Shown: in pieces, positions 8,221 through 16,622 of the stretch | How the letters are laid out: each line of letters starts with the position of its first letter | Numbering within the stretch: position 1 is the first letter of the stretch | Assembly: GCA_023143455.1 (NCBI GenBank) | Contig: JAGLHT010000025.1 | Location: 1-32,899 of the forward strand | Reading direction: 5' to 3' | DNA: 32,899 bases | From: Desulfobacterales bacterium | GTDB lineage: Bacteria > Desulfobacterota > Desulfobacteria > Desulfobacterales > Desulfobacteraceae | Notes under the pieces: model-generated | Databases searched by the model: none | What the model was told of the DNA's origin: nothing | The model's input: only the letters and a program-made list of their open reading frames with translations | Program-made: the position numbers and the translations under genes

Positions 8221-8759
8221 AAAATAATGATGCCCATCTTACAGAAGATCAAATTATAGTTTCAGTAATTGATAAAAACGATTTAGACACTTCTACTTAC
8301 CAACACTTGCAAGATTGTTCATTATGCAAAAAACAAAATCTGGAACTTGAATTAAGACTTAATGGCCTTTCAAAAAAAGCTGAGAACCTGATAAAACCAC
8401 CTCAACTGAATATAATGTCTGTTTTTTCAGAAAAGAAAAAATGCAATACATATAAAAAGCCGTTTATCAGATTACTTTTACGACCAGCCCTATCTTTTGC
8501 AGTAATTGTATTATGTGCTTTATCAATTTTTTATTTACTAGGCTCTCGACAAAGCATCATGCAGGATTCTTTAACAACTGGTCCATTATCAACAGAAACC
8601 TTATTAACTGAAATTGATAGTGATCTAAAATTTGCTGAAACAATGGACAACCTGGAAGATTACGCATTATCAGGGTTTATCACATCTTCTGATGATCAAA
8701 ACTATAACCTTGATGAATTCATCGAATTTGTAACACTAACAAGCAATGAAACAATATAA
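8217..8759 (+). CDS. Membrane anti-sigma factor with HxxxCxxC zinc motif
   Basis: 180 residues. The N-terminal cytoplasmic part has His30-x3-Cys34-x2-Cys37 ('YQHLQDCSLCKK'), the signature of zinc-binding anti-sigma (ZAS) domains that clamp ECF sigma factors. A single membrane helix follows at about residues 86-108 ('LSFAVIVLCALSIFYLL'), leaving a C-terminal periplasmic tail of about 70 residues rich in Asp, Glu, Ser and Thr. It starts within the sigma gene's stop codon and is followed after 12 bases by a Spy/CpxP-like gene. Expected role: hold the sigma factor at the membrane until a periplasmic or redox signal releases it. Overall similarity beyond the zinc motif and helix is not recognised. 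Confidence 0.85.
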   Translation: MKNNDAHLTEDQIIVSVIDKNDLDTSTYQHLQDCSLCKKQNLELELRLNGLSKKAENLIKPPQLNIMSVFSEKKKCNTYKKPFIRLLLRPALSFAVIVLCALSIFYLLGSRQSIMQDSLTTGPLSTETLLTEIDSDLKFAETMDNLEDYALSGFITSSDDQNYNLDEFIEFVTLTSNETI

Positions 8760-8771
8760 AGGAGAAATACT

Positions 8772-9317
8772 ATGAAAAAAATAATTTTCGTCATTACAAT
8801 GGTACTAATGATTGGGGCAACAACAAGCATGGGAATTGCATCTCAACGAAAGGAATCAGGCAGGCACAGCTATGGTAATAAACAAATGCAGGTTCCATTG
8901 CACAGATGGTGGAAACTCTCTCAAGCCTCTGAGCAACTAAACATTACCCCTGAGGAAACAAAAAAACTGGATGACCTTTATCAAAAAATCAAAGAAAAAC
9001 TAATTGATTCTGAAGCCATGCTTCAAAAAGATATGTTAAAACTTGAAATGCAATTTGATTCAGAAAGTTTTGATCAAAATAAATGTATGCAGATTTATAA
9101 AGAGGCGCAGGCTACGCGCACAAAACTTGCCTTGGATAGATTTGAATTTGCACTCAAAACAAGAGAAATCCTTGGCAAAGAGCGCTTTGAAAAACTTTTA
9201 AATACCTTTAAGCAATTTAGACGCCATGCTGATAAAAAAAGAATTCAACAACGTACGAACAAGATGTCAAATCCTGAAACAAAAAAAGACACAAAATCTA
9301 AGAGTACGAATCAATAA
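8772..9317 (+). CDS. Spy/CpxP-like periplasmic stress or metal-sensor protein
   Basis: 181 residues with a clean signal peptide (MKKIIFVITMVLMIGATTSM, cleavage near 24) and a helical body. The motif 'ASEQLNITPEETKKLDDLYQ' resembles the LTxxQ-type helical repeat of Spy, CpxP and ZraP, and the rest ('FDQNKCMQIYKEAQATRTKL' and following) suits a long antiparallel helical hairpin. It may act as a periplasmic chaperone, as a metal-binding protein, or, as CnrX does in metal resistance, as the sensor that regulates the anti-sigma factor encoded just before it. A strong AAAGGAG site precedes the ATG. The C-terminus is highly basic and probably disordered. Placement with sigma and anti-sigma is the main support for a sensing role. 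Confidence 0.78.
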   Translation: MKKIIFVITMVLMIGATTSMGIASQRKESGRHSYGNKQMQVPLHRWWKLSQASEQLNITPEETKKLDDLYQKIKEKLIDSEAMLQKDMLKLEMQFDSESFDQNKCMQIYKEAQATRTKLALDRFEFALKTREILGKERFEKLLNTFKQFRRHADKKRIQQRTNKMSNPETKKDTKSKSTNQ

Positions 9318-9323
9318 AAACTT

Positions 9324-9373
9324 GAAAATCTCCCCGTTGCCTTAAGTTAAATGACTTAGGCAAAGGGGATTTC
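9324..9373. terminator. Long stem-loop after the ECF operon
   Basis: GAAAATCTCCCCGTTGCCTT (9324-9343) plus AAGT pairs imperfectly with ACTTAGGCAAAGGGGATTTC (9354-9373) around a short AAATG-type loop. The stem contains a strong CCCC/GGGG block. It starts 7 bases after the Spy-like gene stop and overlaps the stop codon of the opposite-strand kinase remnant. Short T-runs follow on the minus side (TTTTC, then TTTTT) but not on the plus side, so it could serve either or both converging transcripts. Confidence 0.5.
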
Positions 9374-9454
9374 AATAATAAAATTTGTTCCTTTCCCGAG
9401 CACAGATTCCACTCTAAGATTGCCTTTATGATTATCTTTAACAATAAAATACGA
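9356..9454 (-). pseudogene. C-terminal remnant of a histidine kinase
   Basis: The minus strand reads 'SYFIVKDNHKGNLRVESVLG' then 'KGTNFIIEIPFA' and a TAA at 9356-9358. This is the last stretch of a HATPase domain, after the G2 box. The intact kinase at 26325-28076 ends with a clearly related stretch ('[20 protein letters not shown]', '[10 protein letters not shown]'). Upstream of the Ser codon the reading frame no longer resembles a kinase, so everything before it, including the ATP-binding boxes, has been lost. There is no start codon of its own. It abuts the remains of a binding-protein gene in another frame. Confidence 0.75.
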
Positions 9455-9479
9455 AGTTGAATCTTGCTTTTCTCACATA

Positions 9480-9874
9480 AAGCCGGTTTTAAATTTTTAT
9501 TATATTTTCGTTGGATTGTTACTCTTTCAAAATCAGAATCAGTACTTGCAGGGTTAGCTGATTTATTTATCGGATCACCATTCTCATCAAAAGTGATTTT
9601 CCCTGCTACGCCGGGGAAATCTTTTGTTTTGGAAAGAAAATTTTTAATACTTATTCTGTTTAAAATTCCTGCTTCATTTATTGCATTAACTTAGAACAAT
9701 TGTTTTCCCTAATACTCCGCCATTTCTGTTAATCTCGTCTGCTGCAAATCTCGCCGTCTCAAATCCAGGCCCTGTGGCAACTGCTGCACTACCTGTTTTC
9801 AAAAAAATTACTCCAATCTTTATAGTGTCATCAGAAGAAGAATCAGAAGTTGTAGCAAAAAGATTCTTTCTCAT
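9480..9874 (-). pseudogene. Remnant of a LivJ-type branched-chain amino acid binding protein
   Basis: Two separated ends of a periplasmic binding protein of the LivJ family are visible. The first runs from the ATG at 9874: MRKNLFATTSDSSSDD, then 'TIKIGVIFLKTGSAAVATG' and 'PGFETARFAADEINRNGGVL', ending in a TAA after GKTIVLS. The second, in a shifted frame, reads 'NAINEAGILNRISIKNFLSK' and 'TKDFPGVAGKITFDENGDPI', a typical LivJ C-terminal segment. The normal protein is 370-400 residues, so about 250 central residues are missing. The hydrophobic core of the signal peptide also seems to be deleted between ATT and SDSSS. The ATG lies one base past the stop of the FAH-family gene, so it was once the next gene of that operon. 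Confidence 0.8.
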
Positions 9875-9875
9875 T

Positions 9876-10691
9876 TTACCGCTCATAGGTTGCTTTTTTA
9901 ACAAAATTAGTAAGAGTACCGATTGATTCTATTTCAGTTTCAAGTATGTCACCGGGTGTTAAATATTTTGGGGGTTTCCGTGTAAATCCAACACCACTTG
10001 GAGTTCCAGTGAGAATTAGAGTTCCGGGTAATAGCGTAGCACTCTCGCTTAAATATTCAATGATTTCATTAATTGTAAATATCATATCGGATGTTGAACT
10101 TTTTTGCAATAATTGCCCATTCAATCTACATTGTATCTCAAGTGCGTGGGGATCTATAATCTCATCTTTTGTTACAAGGAATGGTCCAATAGGGCAAAAT
10201 GTATCAAAGCTTTTCCCCTTAATCCATTGTTTAGCTCCGGCATTTTTCTGCCATTCCCTGGCTGATATGTCATTTGCACATGTGTATCCTGCCACATAAT
10301 CCAAAGCTTGTTCTTTTTTTACATTTTTCGCTGCCTTCCCAATTACAACTGCAAGTTCTGCCTCGTAATCAACCTGAGGAGGGTTAATACAGGATTCAGG
10401 AATGAAAATCTCTGAACCATCAGATGTTACAGAAGCAGGGTTTTTCATAAAAACAACTGGGTAATTTGGAATTTCAAGTCCTGTTTCTTCAGCATGCAGC
10501 CTGTAATTAAGGCCAATACAAAATATCGCTGCAGGGGCTATTGGTGGTTTAATTGATTTTATTTTGACTCTTTTTTTTGTATCGATAAATTGTCCTGAAG
10601 AATTAGTTTTTACTATAGAAGCTGAACTATCTTGCACATCGCAACCAGAATGTATATTCCCTTCTTTGTCTAAAAATCTTATAATCTTCAT
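9876..10691 (-). CDS. Fumarylacetoacetate hydrolase (FAH) family protein
   Basis: 271 residues from the ATG at 10691, which has GAGAGG four bases upstream; a TTG at 10703 is rejected. It has the FAH fold signatures: 'IFCIGLNYRLHAEETGLEIP', 'VDYEAELAVVIGKAAKNV' (metal-binding Glu residues), 'YTCANDISAREWQKNAGAKQ', 'KSFDTFCPIGPFLV' and 'LTGTPSGVGFTRKP'. Members use a divalent metal to cleave or isomerise beta-diketo acids, including fumarylpyruvate, acylpyruvates, 2-hydroxyhepta-2,4-dienedioate and oxaloacetate, in aromatic catabolism. The substrate cannot be told from sequence alone. Length is normal for the single-domain (YcgM/HpcE-like) group with a short N-terminal extension. It was followed by a LivJ-type transporter gene that is now broken, so it may be a survivor of a lost catabolic operon. 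Confidence 0.88.
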   Translation of the reverse strand: MKIIRFLDKEGNIHSGCDVQDSSASIVKTNSSGQFIDTKKRVKIKSIKPPIAPAAIFCIGLNYRLHAEETGLEIPNYPVVFMKNPASVTSDGSEIFIPESCINPPQVDYEAELAVVIGKAAKNVKKEQALDYVAGYTCANDISAREWQKNAGAKQWIKGKSFDTFCPIGPFLVTKDEIIDPHALEIQCRLNGQLLQKSSTSDMIFTINEIIEYLSESATLLPGTLILTGTPSGVGFTRKPPKYLTPGDILETEIESIGTLTNFVKKATYER

Positions 10692-10810
10692 AAAACCTCT
10701 CAATAAAACTAAAATTATCTATTTACAAATTTGATTTATTCCATACGTAAGTATATAAACACATTAAAGAGCAAAGCTCAATAATTGATCCAAAATTGTA
10801 TTAAGGATAT

Positions 10811-11674
10811 ATGAAAAACTATTTCAACTCACTAAAGAGAGAGCAGGCAGATCTTGTACTTCTTGTACTTGCATCCCAAAAAATCCGTACAGATTTCACT
10901 AAAAACAATGGTTCTTTTAATATTATAATAAAAAATACAGACGAAAAAATCGCCACTCAAATCCTTGAAAAATACTTTACAGAAAATAAAACCAGACAGA
11001 TTAAACATCTATCCCCGAGGTCATCCCTTTCCTGGAAGTCTCCTGCTGTACTAACAATCATGACGATTCTTTGTCTGATCCATTTTTACTCCTGGCACAA
11101 TACGATTCATGGACAACTTGTAAGAGAATATGGCTCTTCAGCTCTCTATATACTTCAAGGCGAATATTTCAGAGCAGTTACGGCCTTAATGCTCCATGCA
11201 GATATTGAACATCTTGCTGGCAACCTTGTTGGCCTGTTTGTTTTTGGGACAGGTGTTTTCAGCTTAACAGGGTACGAACGAGGCAGCTTAATGTTGCTTT
11301 TATCAGGATTTTTAGGCAATCTCACCAATGCATACTTTAAAAAAGGTGCTTATCTCTCCATTGGCGCTTCAACCTGTGTACTTGGGGCTGCCGGCATATT
11401 AACTGCTTTACAGATAGCAAAAAAAAGAGAAGCACCGATATCCAATATTCAAAAATTTGCCCCGTTTGCAGCAGGAATGGCATTATTGGGTTTTTTAAGC
11501 GGTGGCGAAAACACTGATATCTCAGCTCACCTGTTTGGCTTTTTATGGGGTTTTTTTATTGGAACAATCTATACGATAGTTTTTTCAGAAAAGCGAAAAA
11601 AAGAATCAGATGACATTATATATACAGCTATTTCCATTCTAATTATAATCGCTGCATGGATGAAACTTTTTTAA
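10811..11674 (+). CDS. Rhomboid family intramembrane serine protease
   Basis: 287 residues with about seven hydrophobic segments. Catalytic features are complete: 'ALMLHADIEHLAGNLVGLF' carries the HxxxxHxxxN motif of TM2, 'SIGASTCVLGAAG' gives the nucleophile Ser187 in a GxS context, and 'ISAHLFGFLWGFF' gives His240. It cuts transmembrane segments of substrates within the inner membrane. An N-terminal cytoplasmic domain of about 80 residues ('FNIIIKNTDEKIATQILEKY') precedes TM1 and looks like a small alpha/beta domain, as in other GlpG-like rhomboids. An AAGGAT site precedes the ATG. No obvious substrate gene is adjacent. It converges on dapF. Confidence 0.92.
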   Translation: MKNYFNSLKREQADLVLLVLASQKIRTDFTKNNGSFNIIIKNTDEKIATQILEKYFTENKTRQIKHLSPRSSLSWKSPAVLTIMTILCLIHFYSWHNTIHGQLVREYGSSALYILQGEYFRAVTALMLHADIEHLAGNLVGLFVFGTGVFSLTGYERGSLMLLLSGFLGNLTNAYFKKGAYLSIGASTCVLGAAGILTALQIAKKREAPISNIQKFAPFAAGMALLGFLSGGENTDISAHLFGFLWGFFIGTIYTIVFSEKRKKESDDIIYTAISILIIIAAWMKLF

Positions 11675-11718
11675 AAAATATTTATTATTATTCTTTTGAT
11701 TAAAACCTGTTATTCAAA

Positions 11719-12594
11719 TTAGTAGAATATATCTAAAAAAATCATAATGCTTCCTGAGAACACAAATGACGCAGGTCCTGTTTTGTAGATATGATTAGTT
11801 TCCAAATTCCACTCTATTTCAAGATCTCCACCTTCCAGATGAATAAGTACTTTATTTAAACATTTTTTATTCAAATATGTCGCCACAAGGGCAGCACATG
11901 CTCCGGTACCACATGCTAATGTCTGCCCTGCCCCTCTTTCCCAGACTTTCATTATAAGTTCATCTTCTTTTACTACTTTTACAAATTCCACATTAGTCTT
12001 TTCAGGGAACCTTTCATGATTCTCAATTTTTTGCCCCTGGCTTTTAATATTTATTGTTTTTATATCATCCACAAACACTACAGCGTGAGGATTACCCATG
12101 GAGACTGCTGTAACTTCAACATATTCTTTATCATCATCAAAAAAAAGCTTTTCTTTGATTGCCCTTTCATTTTGTGTAACAAAGGGAATTTTAGATGGGA
12201 TAAGAATAGGCTCTCCCATATCCACCCTTACAAGTTCAACTTTATCATCATTATCAGTAAAAACTTCAGGAATTATTGTGCCTGCTTTTGTTTCAATAGT
12301 AAATTTCTTTTTTTTGATCATTTTATTTTCATAAAGATATTTGGCAAAACATCTCATGCCATTTCCACACATTTGAGGTTGGCTGCCGTCTGAATTATAT
12401 ATTGTAAATTTAAAATCGTTTAATTCTGAATTATTGATAATGATAATACCATCAGCACCGATGCCAAAATGACGGGAGCAAAGTTTTTTTGAAAGAAAAG
12501 AAAAATCTATTTGTTTTTTAATATAACCTTCTATATCATCGATAAGTATAAAATCATTTCCAAGCCCTTCCATCTTGGTAAAATCTATTTTCAT
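11719..12594 (-). CDS. dapF: Diaminopimelate epimerase
   Basis: 291 residues, slightly longer than the usual ~275. It converts LL- to meso-diaminopimelate for lysine and peptidoglycan synthesis in the cytoplasm, without cofactor. Both catalytic cysteines are in place: Cys76 in 'YNSDGSQPQMCGNGMRCFAK' and Cys228 in 'GAGQTLACGTGACAALVA'. The opening 'FTKMEGLGNDFILIDD' is also diagnostic. The C-terminus after 'IYKTGPASFVFSG' ends in a hydrophobic SIMIFLDIFY, which is longer than common and may be an extension from stop-codon drift. It starts 15 bases after rnd with an AGGAG site and is probably co-transcribed with it. Confidence 0.96.
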   Translation of the reverse strand: MKIDFTKMEGLGNDFILIDDIEGYIKKQIDFSFLSKKLCSRHFGIGADGIIIINNSELNDFKFTIYNSDGSQPQMCGNGMRCFAKYLYENKMIKKKKFTIETKAGTIIPEVFTDNDDKVELVRVDMGEPILIPSKIPFVTQNERAIKEKLFFDDDKEYVEVTAVSMGNPHAVVFVDDIKTINIKSQGQKIENHERFPEKTNVEFVKVVKEDELIMKVWERGAGQTLACGTGACAALVATYLNKKCLNKVLIHLEGGDLEIEWNLETNHIYKTGPASFVFSGSIMIFLDIFY

Positions 12595-12609
12595 ACTAAA
12601 CTCCTCTTA

Positions 12610-13743
12610 TTAACAATTATTCAAAATCTTAAGTATATCATCTGAAAGCGCCTCAACCTGCCATTTTCGCATTAGTTTAATACTTTCAAGCTCTTCTTTT
12701 GTCAAAGTATTTTTAATGGCAATCTCTGTTATTAACACATTATTTATCAAAAAACCCTCCTCCATCATTAGCTCTTCACCTCTTTTTTCCCGCATCTTCT
12801 TTAATAGTTTTATTCTATTATGTTCAATATTGTGAAGTTTTAAAGCTTTAATTTTAGGATATATTGGCATGTCAGCGTTATCAAGTTTTAAAGCGTTATT
12901 CACAGCAGTTACACATAGTTCTCCATACATGCTTAGTTGTCTTTTACTCAATATTGATAATCTTTGTAAGTTATTAAAAGTTAAAGGTTTTTTAAAAGCG
13001 ATTTCTTTAATTTCACCAGCTCCTAAAACTTTAAACAATGGTAAATCCCTTTTTTCAGCTATTTTTACACGCGCATTAAGAAGGTTTTCCAGCACAGCAA
13101 GAGTTCTTTTATCCATCTTGCCTGCCCCTTTGAATTTCATAAAATGATAAGGACCATTATTATTCTCATATCTTACCTGGGCTTGTCTTAAAAACTCTTC
13201 TTGAGCCCATTCAAGCCGATTTATTTCTCTAAGCTTTTGTTTTAAAATCCGGGCAAGCTCAATAAGGTATAATACATCAACAACACTGTATGAAATCATT
13301 TCTTTAGGCAAAGGTCTTTGGGACCAGTCTTTTTTTTGGAATTTCTTATCCTGATCTACATTAAAATATTTCTTTAATAAAGAAGCAAGTCCTCTCTCTT
13401 TAGATCCGAGAAATTTACAAGCTATTTCAGTATCAAAAAGATTATTAACTCTTATTTTGTATTCTCGATCAAGACTTCTTATATCAAAATCCGACCCATG
13501 AAAAACTTTTTCTATTTTCTCATCTTCCATAAGAATTTTTAAGATAGAAAAATCATTTAACTTTAAAGGATCAAGCACACAGGCACTTTTTGTACCTGCA
13601 ATCTGTATAAGGCAAACCTTTTCTTTAAAATGATGCATTGAGTCTGCCTCAAGATCAACAGCAATAATTTTTTCTGATTTTAGTGTTTTATAAAACCTAT
13701 CAAATTCTTCATTGGAATCAATATATTTATATTCTTTATTCAT
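12610..13743 (-). CDS. rnd: Ribonuclease D (DEDD 3'-5' exonuclease with HRDC domain)
   Basis: 377 residues, the normal length. The N-terminal DEDDy exonuclease has ExoI 'IIAVDLEADSMHHF' (Asp30, Glu32), ExoII 'VFHGSDFDIRSLDREY' and ExoIII 'ISYSVVDVLYLIELARIL' (Tyr and Asp). An HRDC helical domain follows at about 210-290 ('MDKRTLAVLENLLNARVKIA'), then a second helical region. It trims 3' ends of tRNA precursors and other small RNAs. An AAGGAG site precedes the ATG, and dapF follows after 15 bases. It is divergent from thrS, with only 77 bases between them for both promoters. Confidence 0.95.
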   Translation of the reverse strand: MNKEYKYIDSNEEFDRFYKTLKSEKIIAVDLEADSMHHFKEKVCLIQIAGTKSACVLDPLKLNDFSILKILMEDEKIEKVFHGSDFDIRSLDREYKIRVNNLFDTEIACKFLGSKERGLASLLKKYFNVDQDKKFQKKDWSQRPLPKEMISYSVVDVLYLIELARILKQKLREINRLEWAQEEFLRQAQVRYENNNGPYHFMKFKGAGKMDKRTLAVLENLLNARVKIAEKRDLPLFKVLGAGEIKEIAFKKPLTFNNLQRLSILSKRQLSMYGELCVTAVNNALKLDNADMPIYPKIKALKLHNIEHNRIKLLKKMREKRGEELMMEEGFLINNVLITEIAIKNTLTKEELESIKLMRKWQVEALSDDILKILNNC

Positions 13744-13820
13744 TTTCTCCTTGATTACTTTCTATACTTGCCTTAGAATTTATATTTTCTAATTTTTTAA
13801 ATATTTATGGATACCCAAAA

Positions 13821-15731
13821 ATGATTAACATAACACTTCCAGACAACAGTATAAAGTCTTTCGATAATATTCCTACTGGCATGGATGTAGCAAAAACTAT
13901 TTCTGAAGGTTTTGCAAGAAATTGTGTTGCAATGGAATTAGATGAAAACTTAATTGATTTAAGCTGTGAAATCAAAAAAGATTCAACGATAAAATTCATA
14001 ACTATCAATGATGATCAGGGACTTGAAATCCTTCGCCACAGCTCTGCCCATGTAATGGCAGAAGCAGTACAAAATGTTTATAAAGATGCTCTTTTAACAA
14101 TTGGCCCTGTTATTGAAAATGGATTTTACTATGACATAGACATGCCTCCCATTTCTGAAGATGATTTTCAGATCATTGAAGCTGAGATGAAAAAAATCAT
14201 TAATGAGAAAAAAATTTTTGAGCGCATTATTGTTTCCAAAAAAGAAGCTTTAGAAATTTTTAAAGGCAATACATTTAAAATTGAAATTATTAATGAGCTT
14301 GAAGACCAGGAAATAACCCTTTACAAACAAGGATCATTCACAGATTTATGCCGAGGTCCCCATATTCCCCATACAGGCATGATTAAAGGGTTTAAACTAA
14401 TGAAAATTTCCGGGGCATACTGGAGAGCTGATCAGGCAAGAGAGCAGCTTCAAAGATTATACGGAACATCTTTTTTTGATAAAAAGGCTCTTAATAAATA
14501 TATAAATTTAATTGAGGAAGCTAAAAAAAGAGACCATAGAAAACTTGGTACCCAACTTGACCTTTTCAGCTTCCATGAACAAGCTCCTGGCATGGCTTTT
14601 TTTCATGCAAAAGGCATGGAACTCTGGAACGAACTTCTATCTTACTGGAGAGAGGAACACAAAAAAGCAGGATATGTTGAAACCAAAACTCCCATAATGC
14701 TTAACCGTGTACTTTGGGAACAAAGTGGGCACTGGGAAAACTACAGAGAGAATATGTACACTTCTGTTATTGACGATGAAGAATATGCAATAAAACCCAT
14801 GAATTGTCCGGGTGGAATGTTGCTCTATAAAACCAAATCCTATTCCTACAGAGATCTGCCTTTAAGAGCAGGAGAAGTCGGTCTTGTTCACAGACATGAA
14901 TTGAGCGGAGCTTTGTCAGGACTTTTCAGAGTCAGGGCGTTTCACCAGGATGATGCCCATATTTTTATGACACCTGACCAGATTGAAGATGAAATACTTG
15001 GAGCTCTCGAACTTACTGACAGACTTTATAGTAAATTTGGACTGGGGTTTAACCTTGAACTTTCAACCAGACCTAAAAAATCAATAGGAAGTGATAAACA
15101 ATGGGCTGAGGCGACATCCGGTCTTCAGTCAGCCCTTGATAAATATGGTAAAAAATATGTTATTAATGAAGGAGATGGTGCCTTTTATGGTCCTAAAATT
15201 GATTCTCACATAACTGATGCTCTTGGCAGAACCTGGCAGTGCGGAACTATTCAGCTTGATATGTCCCTTCCTGAACGGTTTGATTTGACATACAAAGATA
15301 AAAATAATGAAAAATCTAGACCTGTAATGATCCACAGAACAATTTTTGGATCTGTTGAAAGATTTTTAGGAAATTTAATTGAACATTTTGCAGGTAAATT
15401 CCCTTTATGGCTTGCTCCTGTTCAAGCGATACTGCTACCAGTTAATGATGAGCTTCTACCCTATGCCAAAGAAATTCAAAAAGTTTTTTTCCAAAATAAA
15501 ATCAGATGTGAGGTTGATTCAACCAATGAAAGATTAAAAAAGAAAATTAGACTTGCCCAGATGAATTATATCCCCTTAATAATTACAATCGGGGAGAAAG
15601 AAAAAGAATCAAATACTCTTTCCGTAAGAACTCTTGATGGAAAAGTAAGAATGGGTGTTAAAACTGATGATTTTTTCAAGAAAATTTGCTCCCACATTAA
15701 TATAAGAAACCTTGAAAAAGATATTTTATGA
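13821..15731 (+). CDS. thrS: Threonyl-tRNA synthetase
   Basis: 636 residues, full length. N-terminal TGS domain (1-60), editing domain with 'RHSSAHVMAEAV' and 'GSFTDLCRGPHIPHTG', then the class II core with 'MNCPGGMLLY' (zinc Cys), 'LFRVRAFHQDDAHIFM' (motif 2, zinc His) and 'VMIHRTIFGSVERFLGNLIE' (motif 3), and a C-terminal anticodon-binding domain ('LWLAPVQAILLPVNDE'). It charges tRNA-Thr and clears mischarged Ser. The leader lacks a strong ribosome-binding site: only GGA at about 13811, inside a 5-codon ORF that overlaps the start. Unlike many bacteria, infC-rpmI-rplT do not follow; the gene converges on a response regulator with a 6-bp overlap. Confidence 0.97.
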   Translation: MINITLPDNSIKSFDNIPTGMDVAKTISEGFARNCVAMELDENLIDLSCEIKKDSTIKFITINDDQGLEILRHSSAHVMAEAVQNVYKDALLTIGPVIENGFYYDIDMPPISEDDFQIIEAEMKKIINEKKIFERIIVSKKEALEIFKGNTFKIEIINELEDQEITLYKQGSFTDLCRGPHIPHTGMIKGFKLMKISGAYWRADQAREQLQRLYGTSFFDKKALNKYINLIEEAKKRDHRKLGTQLDLFSFHEQAPGMAFFHAKGMELWNELLSYWREEHKKAGYVETKTPIMLNRVLWEQSGHWENYRENMYTSVIDDEEYAIKPMNCPGGMLLYKTKSYSYRDLPLRAGEVGLVHRHELSGALSGLFRVRAFHQDDAHIFMTPDQIEDEILGALELTDRLYSKFGLGFNLELSTRPKKSIGSDKQWAEATSGLQSALDKYGKKYVINEGDGAFYGPKIDSHITDALGRTWQCGTIQLDMSLPERFDLTYKDKNNEKSRPVMIHRTIFGSVERFLGNLIEHFAGKFPLWLAPVQAILLPVNDELLPYAKEIQKVFFQNKIRCEVDSTNERLKKKIRLAQMNYIPLIITIGEKEKESNTLSVRTLDGKVRMGVKTDDFFKKICSHINIRNLEKDIL

Positions 15732-16112
15732 TTTTTCCCACCTGTCGATTTTATCAAATGCTGCTTTTGCAGCGTTAAACAATTCTTTTAAAGGCATTGG
15801 TTTTTTAAAATAATCTTCAAAACCTGCCTCTTTACAATCAGCTAACTCAAAATCAGAGGCATATCCTGTAACAGCGATACAAATTGCTGTGGGAATTTTT
15901 TGCATAATTTTTTTACATAATTGAATGCCACTCATTCCAGGAAGATTTAAATCCAAGAACATAATAGTTATTAGCTTCGTTTCAAGGATTTCAAGGGCTT
16001 TTTCACCACTTTCTGCTGCAGACACCTCATAACCTTGTGTTACTAAAGCAGATTGGTACAATGTACGGATAGATTCTTCATCATCAACAACAAGAATTCG
16101 TCTTTTAGCCAT
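15726..16112 (-). CDS. Single-domain response regulator (receiver only)
   Basis: 128 residues from the ATG at 16112, which has GAGG six bases upstream; the ATG at 16124 would place that site inside the gene. It is a complete receiver: acidic pair 'ILVVDDEESI' (Asp10, Asp11), phospho-acceptor Asp54 in 'MFLDLNLPGMSG', the Thr of 'IAVTGYAS' and Lys of 'DYFKKPMPLKEL'. No output domain follows, so it works by protein contact or as a phosphate shuttle. It is divergent from the Hpt and REC-PP2C genes starting at 16291, which makes it a plausible partner of the Hpt protein. Its end overlaps thrS by 6 bp. Confidence 0.9.
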   Translation of the reverse strand: MAKRRILVVDDEESIRTLYQSALVTQGYEVSAAESGEKALEILETKLITIMFLDLNLPGMSGIQLCKKIMQKIPTAICIAVTGYASDFELADCKEAGFEDYFKKPMPLKELFNAAKAAFDKIDRWEKS

Positions 16113-16290
16113 GCAAAACCTCATATACGAAAAAATTAATTTTAAATTAGATAGGCATTCTATATATATCCTATAAAAAATGCAAGGTTTACAGATACAA
16201 AAAAATCTAATATACTAAATTCATTAGAAATTAATTAATTAAATGCCTACATATAAATTCATAGAATGCATCTTTGCATAAGGAGAACAA

Positions 16291-16611
16291 ATGAATTTCG
16301 AAGAGATAGCTTCCAACCTTGGTCTTGACGAAGAAGATTTAAACGAACTTCTTGAACTCTTTACAACTACTTCATTTGCCGATATTGAAAAAATAAATTT
16401 TGGACTAAAAGAAAATGATGCTGAAAAAGTGTCACAAGCTGCACATTCCATCAAAGGAGCATCTGGAAATTTAGGGTTTCAAAAAATAGCTTCCTTGTCA
16501 AAAGATGTAGAAATGACTGCAAAAGAAGGCAACATCAAGGGGCTAAAAGAGAAAACCAATATTATTGTTGAAGAATTAAAGAAAATTGAAAACGCCATGA
16601 AAACAGATTAA
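16291..16611 (+). CDS. Stand-alone Hpt phosphotransfer protein
   Basis: 106 residues, an all-helical histidine phosphotransfer domain. The phospho-acceptor is His52 in 'VSQAAHSIKGASGNLGFQKI', followed by the usual 'LSKDVEMTAKEGN' helix. It carries phosphate between a hybrid kinase receiver and another receiver in multistep phosphorelays. It has a near-ideal AAGGAG ribosome-binding site and is followed after 11 bases by a receiver-phosphatase gene, so these two are an operon and likely partners. No intact hybrid kinase is encoded beside it. Confidence 0.93.
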   Translation: MNFEEIASNLGLDEEDLNELLELFTTTSFADIEKINFGLKENDAEKVSQAAHSIKGASGNLGFQKIASLSKDVEMTAKEGNIKGLKEKTNIIVEELKKIENAMKTD

Positions 16612-16622
16612 AGGTATTTGTT

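Noticed and set aside
9464-9694. 76-codon plus-strand ORF
   Set aside because: It is the antisense of the LivJ-type C-terminal remnant, whose minus-strand translation (NAINEAGILNRISIKNFLSK and onwards) is clearly protein-like; the plus reading resembles nothing.
12016-12393. 125-codon plus-strand ORF within dapF
   Set aside because: It is opposite the conserved dapF frame, with a Phe/Ile/Lys-rich translation typical of antisense of AT-rich coding DNA.
13744-13820. Possible T-box or attenuator before thrS
   Set aside because: Only 77 bases separate rnd and thrS; no specifier hairpin, T-box sequence or terminator stem can be made out.
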